From Oxalobacteraceae bacterium (GTDB lineage: Bacteria; Pseudomonadota; Gammaproteobacteria; Burkholderiales; Burkholderiaceae_D), in the NCBI GenBank assembly GCA_027490255.1, contig JAIXYM010000004.1, forward strand, positions 1 to 36,103: DNA of 36,103 nt, in the 5' to 3' direction. Below are positions 7,353-15,817 of this stretch, in pieces (within the stretch, counting starts at the first letter, position 1; every line of letters begins with the position of its first letter). The position numbers were made by a program, and so were the translations under genes. The notes beneath the pieces were generated by a model, which was given only the letters and a program-made list of their open reading frames with translations, did no database searches and had not been told where the DNA came from.

Positions 7353-9890
7353 GTGGATAAGCCTAGTATTCGACATTGGTTGCTTATGCTTACGGTAATA
7401 ATTGGAGCAGCATTAGCCCTGCCGTGGCCGGGAATTATTGTAAACATTCCAGTCTCTAAGTCGAGCATTAATCATGAAATTGCTAATGCATATTTAGTTG
7501 TGACTCCAGGGGTCTTTAGGAGTTTTCTAGCCGATGATTCCGATTCTCGTCCAGATTATCCACAACTATTCGAAGATGAAAGAATCATTGGGCCATCGAG
7601 AGCCCAACATGAAAATATTCGCAACTTTGGAGGAGGTGTGTTTGCGCTAAATAACGGCCACCTCAGATTCTCATCTTCTGACAACTCGAATCCAATAGGT
7701 AACCAGCGTAGCTACGTACTCAAGGCGTATTTGGAGAACAAGATTATTCTCATATTGGCGGCCGTGCTTCTATTTTTTTATCCCCAATCTCAAAGTTACT
7801 TCTTGAGTGACTCACCTAATCGGAGGTCTAACCATTCCCTAATCAGAAGACTTTCCTCGTCTGCGCTTTCCGCGGGGTTTCTCGCGATAATTTCCGCGGG
7901 ACTCATTGATTTGGTTGTTCGTTTTGCAACCGTTGCTCGGATCGACTGGACCGGAAAATCAGTTGCGTTTTTCTTACTGGCAAGTACAGCGATTTGTTTT
8001 TGGCGGCTCGTATTCGACTACCTATTTGCTCTTCACAATTCCATTCGCGCTAATAGATTGACGCAGCGTTTATTATCCCGACTCGGGGTCTTAACATTAA
8101 TTGCGGTCGCTAGCGCATGGTTCAGTATCCTGTGGATTAAGTTCCAGCCTGTAGCCGACTACTCAGATACGGTAGCACTAAGCCTGTGGAAAGCCGGTAT
8201 CTATACCCCTGTTGATGGGTCGATTCAGGCGTATGCATTCTCGGGGATCCCCCTACTTTTGCCCTCAGTATTTGCAGGACTGGCAAGTTTTAGTGGTATC
8301 TCCATCCTTGATCTCCATGTCGCATTTTCAGCCGTCGCCTTTGGGGTAGCTATCACAAGTGCCGTCATGCTGCCGGCAATGCTGGCGCGGAGCCCCTGGG
8401 CGGGAGCAATTTCATTGCCCATAGCCACTGGGGGATGGCTGACAACAGCGCATCTTGGTTACCCATATCTATTGTTCAGCCCAACGCTATTGTTAGGAAC
8501 TTGGGGACTGGGAATGGCTTGTGCCACATTAGTTACATGGTTACTGCTACCCCGAACAAGATTTTCTGTGGTTGCAACCTTCGCAGCCATTGGGGTATCG
8601 GCCTGCGTTCATTTGACCTATGGTGCTATCGTGTTTGCGATTGTCCTTATGGCGGAAGCACTGCGTTGCATCGGTCCAAACTGGCGGCGCGAGGCTGTTA
8701 CGCTCGCAATGGGGCTAGCAATATTCTTGACCGTTGTATCTCCCCAGCTATTCGAGATGTTCCGCAGCATCCCGCTTGCGTCCGCTGTACAACCAGCAAT
8801 CACACAAGATTGGTGGCGGCTAATGGCTTTCCGCAAACCCTTTCATGTCTTCATATGGGGCGAAAACGGTGTAGCTTCCGGGGCAGGCTGGTTGCTACTT
8901 GTTTCTATTTTGCTGTGGCTCAATTTGGCTACCTACGCAACGCGACTACTACTAGTTCGTCTTGGATCTGTAATCATCGTGACTACGGGGCTACTAATGG
9001 TCAGCTACATCGTTGTCGAAGTGCTTCCGACCCCACGACTAGCTGGAATGGTGCTGTCTCGAGGTTCATTGCTTCTACTTTTTTTGATCTCTGGAATTGT
9101 GGCGGCATTACCATTTATGGCTGCTCGTGCTTGGTGGCAGAATCAGAACCCGAAGGATGCTTGGCGTGTAATTTTTTTGATGGTGGGGCTAATTGGCTAT
9201 ATGCTTCCCACAGCATCTATTATTGCTAAGTCGATTGTGGGATCAGCATATCTTCTTGCTGCACTGATACCTCACGTTGGAATCAATCGTGTGTACTCGG
9301 CAAGAACAGTAGCAGCTTTCATCATAATCCCGTTAATGGGTGGCCTTGGTTGGACACTCACGCAAATACCCGAGAAGTTGCAAGTGCAAGAAAATATAAT
9401 GCCAAAAGCCCCCCCGCACGATTGGCAACAATTAACTTCTTTTCTAAGGGAGAAGTCCGACAGATCCCAAATGGTCTTGATGCCACCCTATCCATATGCA
9501 ACATCTACTGCACAGAGATCGTGGCCGTTAGATTATATGTATTCCGGAGTTTCTGTTTATTTAACAAGCCTGGCCACTTATGAGATTCGCATACTAAAAA
9601 CGATTTATGGCGTGGACATTTCTAATATTGAGCCAAGCAGCATTCCGAAATTTATTGCCGCTAGCGGGGGTATTCTATGTCTATACGAACGCGGATATAA
9701 CAATTTAATTTCAGACGCAGATAGGATCATGTCACTAAGAAGTGAGTGGCCCAGTTTGGGTTATGTTGTTGGATTCAAGCGTGGCGTGATGCCATACGAA
9801 TGGGGATGTGACCCATTTAACGGGTCGCCGCTGAACTTTCCGATATTATTTGAGAACGATAGCTATATTATTTATACCATCCCGCATTAA
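7353..9890 (+). CDS. Large polytopic membrane protein, possible GT-C type glycosyltransferase
   Basis: This 845-residue protein has many hydrophobic helices. One lies at the N-terminus (about 8-30), followed by a 90-residue hydrophilic loop, then clusters of helices from about 128 to 650. A soluble C-terminal domain of about 190 residues contains PPHDWQQLTSFLREK near 680-695. A polytopic core with a soluble tail is typical of lipid-linked-sugar-dependent (GT-C) transferases, but I see no diagnostic motif, so the function is inferred only from layout and the GT2 gene 38 bp downstream. The start is GTG at 7353 with a poor ribosome-binding site; an in-frame ATG at about 7386 is an alternative. 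GC is about 40%, well below the backbone. Confidence 0.55.
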   Translation: MDKPSIRHWLLMLTVIIGAALALPWPGIIVNIPVSKSSINHEIANAYLVVTPGVFRSFLADDSDSRPDYPQLFEDERIIGPSRAQHENIRNFGGGVFALNNGHLRFSSSDNSNPIGNQRSYVLKAYLENKIILILAAVLLFFYPQSQSYFLSDSPNRRSNHSLIRRLSSSALSAGFLAIISAGLIDLVVRFATVARIDWTGKSVAFFLLASTAICFWRLVFDYLFALHNSIRANRLTQRLLSRLGVLTLIAVASAWFSILWIKFQPVADYSDTVALSLWKAGIYTPVDGSIQAYAFSGIPLLLPSVFAGLASFSGISILDLHVAFSAVAFGVAITSAVMLPAMLARSPWAGAISLPIATGGWLTTAHLGYPYLLFSPTLLLGTWGLGMACATLVTWLLLPRTRFSVVATFAAIGVSACVHLTYGAIVFAIVLMAEALRCIGPNWRREAVTLAMGLAIFLTVVSPQLFEMFRSIPLASAVQPAITQDWWRLMAFRKPFHVFIWGENGVASGAGWLLLVSILLWLNLATYATRLLLVRLGSVIIVTTGLLMVSYIVVEVLPTPRLAGMVLSRGSLLLLFLISGIVAALPFMAARAWWQNQNPKDAWRVIFLMVGLIGYMLPTASIIAKSIVGSAYLLAALIPHVGINRVYSARTVAAFIIIPLMGGLGWTLTQIPEKLQVQENIMPKAPPHDWQQLTSFLREKSDRSQMVLMPPYPYATSTAQRSWPLDYMYSGVSVYLTSLATYEIRILKTIYGVDISNIEPSSIPKFIAASGGILCLYERGYNNLISDADRIMSLRSEWPSLGYVVGFKRGVMPYEWGCDPFNGSPLNFPILFENDSYIIYTIPH

Positions 9891-9928
9891 ATATTATTAC
9901 GACTGCGATCATATTGGAGCCTAATTTT

Positions 9929-10933
9929 ATGAGAGTTACAATTGTTTGTCCGTTTTTTAATGAGGAGTCAATTATTGTCGCGGCTACGAAACGAATGATT
10001 GCAAACCTGAGGGCGCAGTTCGACGACTGGGAGTTGATACTGGTTAACGACGGATCCCGTGACCGAACTTTGAATACTCTTTGCTCAACGCTGGATCAAA
10101 GTGAAAAACGGGTTCGAGTCATCTCTTGCGCAATTAACCAAGGAAGGGGCCGGGCACTCAAGAACGGCATCGATGCCGCGAGCGGCGACATCATCGTCAC
10201 CACCGAGGCTGACTGCTCCTGGGGCGACGACATCGCCCGGCGCCTCGTTGACGAGTTGTTGGCGCATCCCGATGCGCACTTCGTGGTGGCATCGCCACAC
10301 CTGCCCGAGGGCGGTCTGATCAACGTCCCGCTTCGCCGTCGCCTGTTGACGGCGATCGGAAACCGCCTGATTCGCCTTTTCTTCGCTCCCAACGTGACCA
10401 TGAACACCGGTATGACGCGGGCCTACCGGCGCGAGGTCATCCAGCCGCTCGAGACGTGGGAGGATGGAAAGGAGTTCCATCTCGAGGTTCTGCTTAAGCT
10501 GATCGGGCTCGGCTTCCGTGTCCGCGAAATCCCAGCGCACATAACTTGGCAGGAGCACAAGCTGGCCGCGGCTGGTGCTCCAAAGCGGGTGTCTTCCACC
10601 CGCATATTTAAGACCATCGGCACGCACATGCGCTTCTTGGCGACGGCCCGGCCGACCCAGTACTTCGCCGCTGCCGCGGGCTTGTCGCTTTTGATCGGCG
10701 CGGGCCTCGTCGGCTGGGCGTTCCACAACCTGTTCTTCGGGGGGCCAGCAGCCTACCTCGCCATAGTCGGTCTACTTATGCTGCTATCCTCGCTGCTGTT
10801 CGCCGGTTTCTCGGTGTTTTTCGTCAAGTTGGGCGAGGTAATGCGCGAGCAGTGGCTGATGCCATACCGTACTGTCGGCTGCATTCCGCCGGGCGCTCTC
10901 AAGGCGGCGCAGGTATTCCCGCATATTCCCTAG
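9929..10933 (+). CDS. Family 2 glycosyltransferase, polyprenyl-phosphate sugar synthase type
   Basis: The 334-residue protein has a GT-A fold starting MRVTIVCPFFNEE, the nucleotide-binding segment LILVNDGSRDRT, GRGRALKNGIDAASGD, and an acidic metal-binding motif in TEADCSWG. Two transmembrane helices lie near the C-terminus (about 230-255 and 265-290), as in GtrB/DPM1-like enzymes that charge undecaprenyl phosphate with a hexose. I chose the ATG at 9929 because TTGGAG lies about 10 nt upstream. Base composition jumps from about 45% to over 60% GC near 10140 (codon 70), so the gene looks chimeric. It probably supplies the lipid-linked donor for a membrane transferase such as the gene upstream. 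Confidence 0.85.
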   Translation: MRVTIVCPFFNEESIIVAATKRMIANLRAQFDDWELILVNDGSRDRTLNTLCSTLDQSEKRVRVISCAINQGRGRALKNGIDAASGDIIVTTEADCSWGDDIARRLVDELLAHPDAHFVVASPHLPEGGLINVPLRRRLLTAIGNRLIRLFFAPNVTMNTGMTRAYRREVIQPLETWEDGKEFHLEVLLKLIGLGFRVREIPAHITWQEHKLAAAGAPKRVSSTRIFKTIGTHMRFLATARPTQYFAAAAGLSLLIGAGLVGWAFHNLFFGGPAAYLAIVGLLMLLSSLLFAGFSVFFVKLGEVMREQWLMPYRTVGCIPPGALKAAQVFPHIP

Positions 10934-10988
10934 GCCAACATTCCATTGAAACTGCGAAACCAGCCGCATCCCGACGAAAGAGACAGAA

Positions 10989-13154
10989 ATGAAGGCAGTA
11001 CTGCAGAACGTGAAGACCGGCGTCGTCTCCATCGAGGAGATTCCGCAGCCCATACTGAAGCCGGGCAATGTCCTGGTGCGCAACGTCTGTTCCCTAGTAT
11101 CAGCGGGAACGGAAAAGGCTGTGCTCGACTTTTCTAAATCGAACTACCTGCAGAAAGCCCGCAAACGTCCCGATCTGGTCCGCAAGGTTCTAAACCGGGC
11201 TAAGAACGAAGGGCTCTGGCAGACCTACAAGATCGTTAGCAACCTGATCGACCAACCCATCGCTCTAGGCTATTCCTGCGCCGGCACGGTGATCGAGGTC
11301 GGGGCGGAGGTCGGCGACATCAGCCCGGGCCAGCGCGTTGCCTGCGCCGGACTGTTCGTCGCCACCCATGCCGAGGTGGTCTCTGTCCCGCGCAATCTCG
11401 TTGTGGCGATCCCCGACGGCGTTGCCTTTGATGAGGCGTCGTTTGTCACCCTCGGTGCCATCGCAATGCAGGGCGTGCGTCTGGCTTCCCTTGAACTCGG
11501 TGAAAGCGTACTCGTATACGGCCTGGGCCTGGTCGGGATGGTCGCAGCGCAACTAGCATCGGCTGCGGGCTGCCGGGTATTTGGCGTCGACATCGATCCC
11601 GCCAAGCTGGACATGGTGACCCGCATGGGGTGCACGGCGGTTCCGCTGGACGATTCGACGGAGCGGGCGCTGCTGCAGGCGACTCGCGGCTACGGAGTGG
11701 ACAAGGTACTGCTATGCGCGGCAACCAAAAGCAACGATCCGATAGAGCGGATCCCCGCCATGACCCGTCAGAAAGGCGTGGTCGTGGTGGTAGGTGACGT
11801 GTCCATGAACATACCGAGGCGCGACTATTACGAAAAGGAGATCGACATTCGCCTGTCGCGCTCCTACGGCCCCGGGCGCTACGATCCCACCTACGAAGAA
11901 GGTGGCACCGACTACCCCTTCGCCTACGTGCGCTGGACCGAGAATCGCAACATGGTCGCCGTGCTGGACCTGGCTGCGCAGCGCAAGATCGATCTGGCGG
12001 CACTTGTTTCGCATCGCTATGAAATCGCCAATGCGCTCAAGGCCTATGACCTGATCGAGGGCAAGTCCGGAGAAAAATACCTCGGGGTGGTCATCGACTA
12101 TCCCGCCGCCGGCACGGCGGGTAAGACCGCACAACTGCGGCCGCAAGCCGCTGCCCGGACCGCAAGCAACAACGATATTTCCCTTGGCGTGATCGGCGCT
12201 GGCAACTTCGCCAAGGCCTTTCTGCTGCCGGCCTTCAAAGCGCGGCCGGGTGTCCGCTTCGACGCTATCTGCACGGCTTCCGGGGTGTCTTCATTTTCAG
12301 TAGCGCAAAAGTATCGCGCCAGCAAGACGACCTCGAATCCCGACGAGATCTTCAACGATCCCGCGATCGATGCGGTCCTCGTAGCGACCCGCCACGACTC
12401 GCATGCACGCTATGTGCAGAAGGCTATTGAGTCGGGCAAGGCTATCTTTGTCGAGAAGCCAATGGCGACGACCATGCAGGACCTGGATGCCATACGGGAG
12501 GCCTACCTCGCCAGCGAAGCCGCGGGCAGGAAGCCGCTGCTGATGGTCGGCTTTAATCGCCGCTTCTCGCCATTGTCGCTGGCCGTGCACAATCTAGTGC
12601 GCCAGCGCGGCGAGCCGCTGTCCATGGTCTACCGTGTGAATGCCGGCTTCGTTGCCGGCACCGAGTGGGTCCAGGATCCAACCCAGGGGGGCGGCCGGAT
12701 AATCGGCGAGGTCTGCCACTTTATTGATCTTATGACCTACTTCTGTGGATCATTGCCGACCGAGGTGTTCGCCCTACCCATGCTGCGTTCTGGCCGTGCC
12801 GTGGACGACATCGCGTCGATCACCGTTCGCTTTGCCGATGGCTCGATTGGCACCGTGCATTACTTTGCCAATGGCGATCCTTCGCTGCCGAAGGAGTACG
12901 TCGAGGTGTTCGTGGGCGGGCTGGCGATCCAGCTCAGCAATTTCCGCTCGGTCAGCGTTCATGGCGGCCGCCTTGGCGCCAGGTCGCGCTACCTGAACCA
13001 AGTCAAGGGATTCAACGAGGAAGCGACAGCCTTTGTCGACGCCTTGCGCGCTGGCGGCCCGCCGCCCATTTCCTTCGCCGAACTGTATGCCGTCAGCCGG
13101 GCCACCCTGGCGGCAGTCGAGTCGATGCACGGCGGGCGTCCGGTGCAGGTCTGA
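10989..13154 (+). CDS. Two-domain oxidoreductase: MDR-type dehydrogenase fused to GFO/IDH/MocA
   Basis: The 721-residue protein joins two NAD(P)-dependent modules. Residues 1-370 are a medium-chain (zinc-type alcohol) dehydrogenase with LGYSCAGTVIEVG and the nucleotide-binding LVYGLGLVGMVAAQLA. Residues 395-721 are a GFO/IDH/MocA oxidoreductase beginning SLGVIGAGNFAKAF, with the EKPMATT motif and GFNRRFSP. The same fusion is known from polysaccharide and O-antigen clusters, where a UDP- or carrier-linked sugar is thought to be oxidised and reduced; the exact reaction is not established. It lies 55 bp after the GT2 gene and 3 bp before a methyltransferase gene, so the three are probably one operon. 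GC is about 62%. Confidence 0.85.
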   Translation: MKAVLQNVKTGVVSIEEIPQPILKPGNVLVRNVCSLVSAGTEKAVLDFSKSNYLQKARKRPDLVRKVLNRAKNEGLWQTYKIVSNLIDQPIALGYSCAGTVIEVGAEVGDISPGQRVACAGLFVATHAEVVSVPRNLVVAIPDGVAFDEASFVTLGAIAMQGVRLASLELGESVLVYGLGLVGMVAAQLASAAGCRVFGVDIDPAKLDMVTRMGCTAVPLDDSTERALLQATRGYGVDKVLLCAATKSNDPIERIPAMTRQKGVVVVVGDVSMNIPRRDYYEKEIDIRLSRSYGPGRYDPTYEEGGTDYPFAYVRWTENRNMVAVLDLAAQRKIDLAALVSHRYEIANALKAYDLIEGKSGEKYLGVVIDYPAAGTAGKTAQLRPQAAARTASNNDISLGVIGAGNFAKAFLLPAFKARPGVRFDAICTASGVSSFSVAQKYRASKTTSNPDEIFNDPAIDAVLVATRHDSHARYVQKAIESGKAIFVEKPMATTMQDLDAIREAYLASEAAGRKPLLMVGFNRRFSPLSLAVHNLVRQRGEPLSMVYRVNAGFVAGTEWVQDPTQGGGRIIGEVCHFIDLMTYFCGSLPTEVFALPMLRSGRAVDDIASITVRFADGSIGTVHYFANGDPSLPKEYVEVFVGGLAIQLSNFRSVSVHGGRLGARSRYLNQVKGFNEEATAFVDALRAGGPPPISFAELYAVSRATLAAVESMHGGRPVQV

Positions 13155-13157
13155 GCC

Positions 13158-14012
13158 ATGTCCGCCTGCCCCTTCTGCGGCGGTGAGAGCCGCGCCTACA
13201 TCGCGGTATACGGCGACGAGCTGCACAAGTGCGCTCGGTGCAAGCTGATCTTCGTCCACCCCTACCCGACGCAGGCGCAGATGGTGGAGCGGCATATGTC
13301 GCGCGACTATGCCGACCATCCCTACTTCACGGCGGGCGAGGATGTCGCCGATAGCGGCAGCCACGACATCCACCGACTTGCGCTTGACGCGCTGGCGGCG
13401 CACCTGCCGCGCGAAGCGCGCATCCTCGACGTCGGTGCCGGCTCTGGCGATTTCGTCCGGGCTGCGGCAACCTGCTTTGCCAATGTCGAGGGCCTCGAAC
13501 CGTCGCCGCACCTTGCGGCGCGTGCGCGTCAGCGAACTGGCAAGACCATCATAGAAGCCCCCTTCGAGGCGTTTTCGCCAGATCTTCCATACGATGCGGT
13601 GGTGCTGATGGACATTATCGAGCACACCGCCGATCCGCGGGCGGTGATATCCAAGGCCCGGGGCTTGCTGCGGCCGGGTGGGCTGTTATTTATCTGCACT
13701 GTCAACAGCAGTTCCCTGCTCTATGGGCTTAGTCCCCTTCTGGCGCAGGCGGCGCGGATCGCTGGAAAGTTTCGCTACCTGCTGGAGCGGGTTTATTGCT
13801 ATCAGCACAATTGGTATTTCAACGAGCAGGCGCTGGCCGGCGTCGTGCGGCACTGCGAATTTGATGTACTGGAACACAAACGCTATGAGTTTCCGCTAGA
13901 CCGCTTGCACGAAAACAGACTGATTCTTCTTGGATTGCGCCTCGTTTATTTTATGCAAAAACTCTTGGGCTCAAGCACGGAGCAGTATTTGCTCGCGAAG
14001 CGATCAAAATAA
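13158..14012 (+). CDS. Class I SAM-dependent methyltransferase with N-terminal zinc ribbon
   Basis: This 284-residue protein starts with a zinc-ribbon, CPFC near residue 4 and CARC near 28, followed by a Rossmann methyltransferase domain with the SAM-binding motif ILDVGAGSGDF near 90 and DIIEHTADPRAV near 154. Such proteins are common in sugar-methylation or sugar-tailoring clusters. Its ATG follows the upstream TGA by three bases, indicating translational coupling. The last 50 codons (from about 13855) fall to about 43% GC while the rest is about 62%, suggesting a recombination joint inside the gene. The acceptor is unknown. Confidence 0.85.
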   Translation: MSACPFCGGESRAYIAVYGDELHKCARCKLIFVHPYPTQAQMVERHMSRDYADHPYFTAGEDVADSGSHDIHRLALDALAAHLPREARILDVGAGSGDFVRAAATCFANVEGLEPSPHLAARARQRTGKTIIEAPFEAFSPDLPYDAVVLMDIIEHTADPRAVISKARGLLRPGGLLFICTVNSSSLLYGLSPLLAQAARIAGKFRYLLERVYCYQHNWYFNEQALAGVVRHCEFDVLEHKRYEFPLDRLHENRLILLGLRLVYFMQKLLGSSTEQYLLAKRSK

Positions 14013-14305
14013 CCAATCACAAGACTATCGACGATGTGCGCCAGCTTTGGAGCCAGAATCCTTTGTTCACTGGCGAGAGACAAGCCGAACCAAGAGCCCG
14101 GAAATGGTTCCTAGAACATGATCGAATTTATATTGAGGACTGTTTCGCGGAAAGCAGCCACGACCCGATCTTCACAAAGGAATCACCCACATGCGCTCAC
14201 TGTGGAAAGGCTCGCCGCCACTTGTGGCAGTTTGAAGCTCATAATTATTCGGGATTTTTTTATAGCCCCTCAGGGCGATACTTTCCTCAACTTTGCTTGC
14301 GCTGA
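14003..14305 (+). pseudogene. Decayed methyltransferase gene fragment
   Basis: A frame overlapping the end of the previous gene reads TIDDVRQLWSQNPLFTG and then FLEHDRIYIEDCFAE. This is the usual opening of a SAM-dependent methyltransferase family found in exopolysaccharide clusters. There is no ATG before the similarity starts, and after DPIF near 14173 the expected SAM-binding motif is absent; the frame ends at 14305 in unrelated sequence. The stretch 14306-14426 holds nothing I can identify. I read this as a remnant left where sequences of different origin were joined. Confidence 0.5.
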
Positions 14306-14421
14306 AAGTGGCTTCAAGCTTTGCACGCAAAAGTCGGGACAGTACCCATGCGAATGCTGCCTACGAAAACGTTCGGGGAGCTGGGCTTGCCCCGCCTGAC
14401 GTCCTACTTTGCTAGCAGACC

Positions 14422-14426
14422 GCTAT
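14422..14426 (+). repeat. Target-site duplication, left (GCTAT)
   Basis: GCTAT at 14422-14426 is repeated exactly at 15753-15757 around the insertion sequence. Five-base duplications are usual for the IS2 group of IS3. Confidence 0.85.
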
Positions 14427-14484
14427 TGAGGTAGCCCCCTGGAAGACTGATCCATCGGTATTCCTTAAACTAACGGATAGAAAC

Positions 14485-14892
14485 ATGACTATGGATATGC
14501 CTATGTCTTCAGGAAGCCATTCAAAAATAGAGATTATCACCGGGGTGCAGCGACGAAGGCGCTGGACCCCGGAACAGAAACTAGCCTGGGTGAGGCGAAC
14601 CAGCGAACCGGGGATGTCGGTCTCGCTGGTGGCGCGAGAAGCAGGCATCAGCAGCGCCCAGCTCTTCCAGTGGCGCAAAGCCTATTTGGAGGGCTCGTTG
14701 GTAGCCGTGGGTGCGAGTGAACCCGTGGTGCCCGCTTCAGAGTTGCAGGATGCCCAAAAGCGCATCAAGCAATTGGAAGCCGCACTGGGACGCAAGACGC
14801 TGGAAAACGAGATCCTCAAGGAAGCCGTGGACTTTGCCAAGGCAAAAAAGTGGATTGCGCGCTCGCCAGCATTACCCGGGGACGAACAGTAA
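14485..14892 (+). CDS. IS2-group transposase OrfA
   Basis: The 135-residue protein has an N-terminal helix-turn-helix of the IS2/IS3 type, with RRRRWTPEQKLAWVRRT at about 22-38 and SLVAREAGISSAQLFQWRKA at about 47-66. A leucine-zipper-like coiled coil follows, QKRIKQLEAALGRKTLENEI at about 90-109. OrfA binds the element ends and inhibits or directs transposition. The heptanucleotide AAAAAAG at 14844-14850 is in the A_AAA_AAG register required for programmed -1 frameshifting, which would produce the OrfAB transposase. Confidence 0.93.
   Translation: MTMDMPMSSGSHSKIEIITGVQRRRRWTPEQKLAWVRRTSEPGMSVSLVAREAGISSAQLFQWRKAYLEGSLVAVGASEPVVPASELQDAQKRIKQLEAALGRKTLENEILKEAVDFAKAKKWIARSPALPGDEQ
14844..14850 (+). 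promoter_or_regulatory. Programmed -1 frameshift site (A6G)
   Basis: AAAAAAG is read by OrfA as A AAA AAG; slipping back one base joins the OrfA frame to OrfB (next codon GTG at 14850). The frames overlap from 14850 to 14892. I did not identify a stimulatory downstream structure. Confidence 0.7.
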
Positions 14893-15719
14893 GAGCCGTG
14901 TGCTCGGCCCTTGGTGTAGCGCGCAGTCATGTGATGCAACGGCTCAATCGACCCGAGGACTGGCAGGATCGGCGCAAGGCGCCGCCACGGCCTGACGATG
15001 GTGAATTGCTGGAGGCGATCAAGGAGATTGCCCGGGATCGTGCCAGCTATGGCTATCGGCGTGTATGGGCGGTGCTGCGGCTCAATGGCCAGCAGACGAA
15101 TCACAAGCGAATTTATCGAGTCATGCGAGATCACCAGCTGTTGCTTCATCGCCGTGGCGACAAGCCGGTGTCGGATCGTCGGCATGATGGCCGGATTGCG
15201 GTCGACACCAGCAATAAACGTTGGTGTTCCGATGGATTCGAGCTTAGCTGTGATAACGGTGAGCGGGTGCGGGTCGCATTTGCGCTGGATTGCTGCGATC
15301 GGGAAGCGATGAGTTGGGTCGCCACGACCAAGGGCATTGACGCGGACTTGGTCGGTGACTTGATGATGCAAGCGGTCGAATCGCGCTTCGGCGCTAACAG
15401 CAAGGCCATCGGTAATGTGGAATGGCTGACCGATAATGGCAGCTGCTGTACGGCGGCGAAGACGCGCTCGTTTGCTGGGGAGCTCGGATTGAAGCCGGTG
15501 ACGACGTGGATCCGCAGCCCGCAGAGTAACGGGATGGCAGAGAGCTTCGTCAGAACATTCATACGCGGTTATGCTGATCTTGCAGATCGGCCTGATGCGC
15601 AAACGGTGATGCGACACTTAGCGGGTTGGTTCGAGCATTACAATACGCGGCATCCGCATAGTGCCTTGGGATATTTACCCCCAAAGTTGTTTCGAGAAAA
15701 ACAGGCGGTGAATTACTAA
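14850..15719 (+). CDS. IS2-group transposase OrfB (DDE catalytic subunit)
   Basis: This 289-residue reading frame is the rve-type integrase/transposase domain. The catalytic triad is visible as RWCSDGFEL (first Asp), EWLTDNGSC (second Asp) and SPQSNGMAESFVRTF (Glu, 35 residues after the second Asp), with the usual HYNTRHPHSALGYLPP tail. The N-terminal IRDRASYGYRR-like helix region is also present. It lies in the -1 frame relative to OrfA and is most likely made as a fused OrfAB product rather than from its own GTG start. Confidence 0.93.
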   Translation: MDCALASITRGRTVRAVCSALGVARSHVMQRLNRPEDWQDRRKAPPRPDDGELLEAIKEIARDRASYGYRRVWAVLRLNGQQTNHKRIYRVMRDHQLLLHRRGDKPVSDRRHDGRIAVDTSNKRWCSDGFELSCDNGERVRVAFALDCCDREAMSWVATTKGIDADLVGDLMMQAVESRFGANSKAIGNVEWLTDNGSCCTAAKTRSFAGELGLKPVTTWIRSPQSNGMAESFVRTFIRGYADLADRPDAQTVMRHLAGWFEHYNTRHPHSALGYLPPKLFREKQAVNY

Positions 15720-15752
15720 CGCCGATGGTCCGGTCTTATAGGGGCGAAAGCA

Positions 15753-15757
15753 GCTAT
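15753..15757 (+). repeat. Target-site duplication, right (GCTAT)
   Basis: This is the exact copy of 14422-14426 on the other side of the IS2-group element. Confidence 0.85.
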
Positions 15758-15817
15758 ATCGCGTCAGGCGCATCGGGCAGCGAGACTACCTAGTCAAATC
15801 TAAATAGGACAAACCCC

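Larger units (their letters stand above)
14427..15752 (+). mobile_element. Complete IS3-family (IS2-group) insertion sequence, 1326 bp
   Basis: The element is bounded by imperfect terminal inverted repeats. Ignoring one extra C, the left end TGAGGTAGCCCCC followed by GAAGACTGATCCATCGG pairs with the right end TGCTTTCGCCCC followed by AAGACCGGACCATCGG (read on the minus strand). It is flanked by GCTAT on both sides. It carries overlapping orfA and orfB with a slippery A6G between them, so it appears intact and recently inserted. Removing it and one GCTAT would rejoin 14426 to 15758 in non-coding sequence between the decayed methyltransferase fragment and the desaturase gene. Confidence 0.9.
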
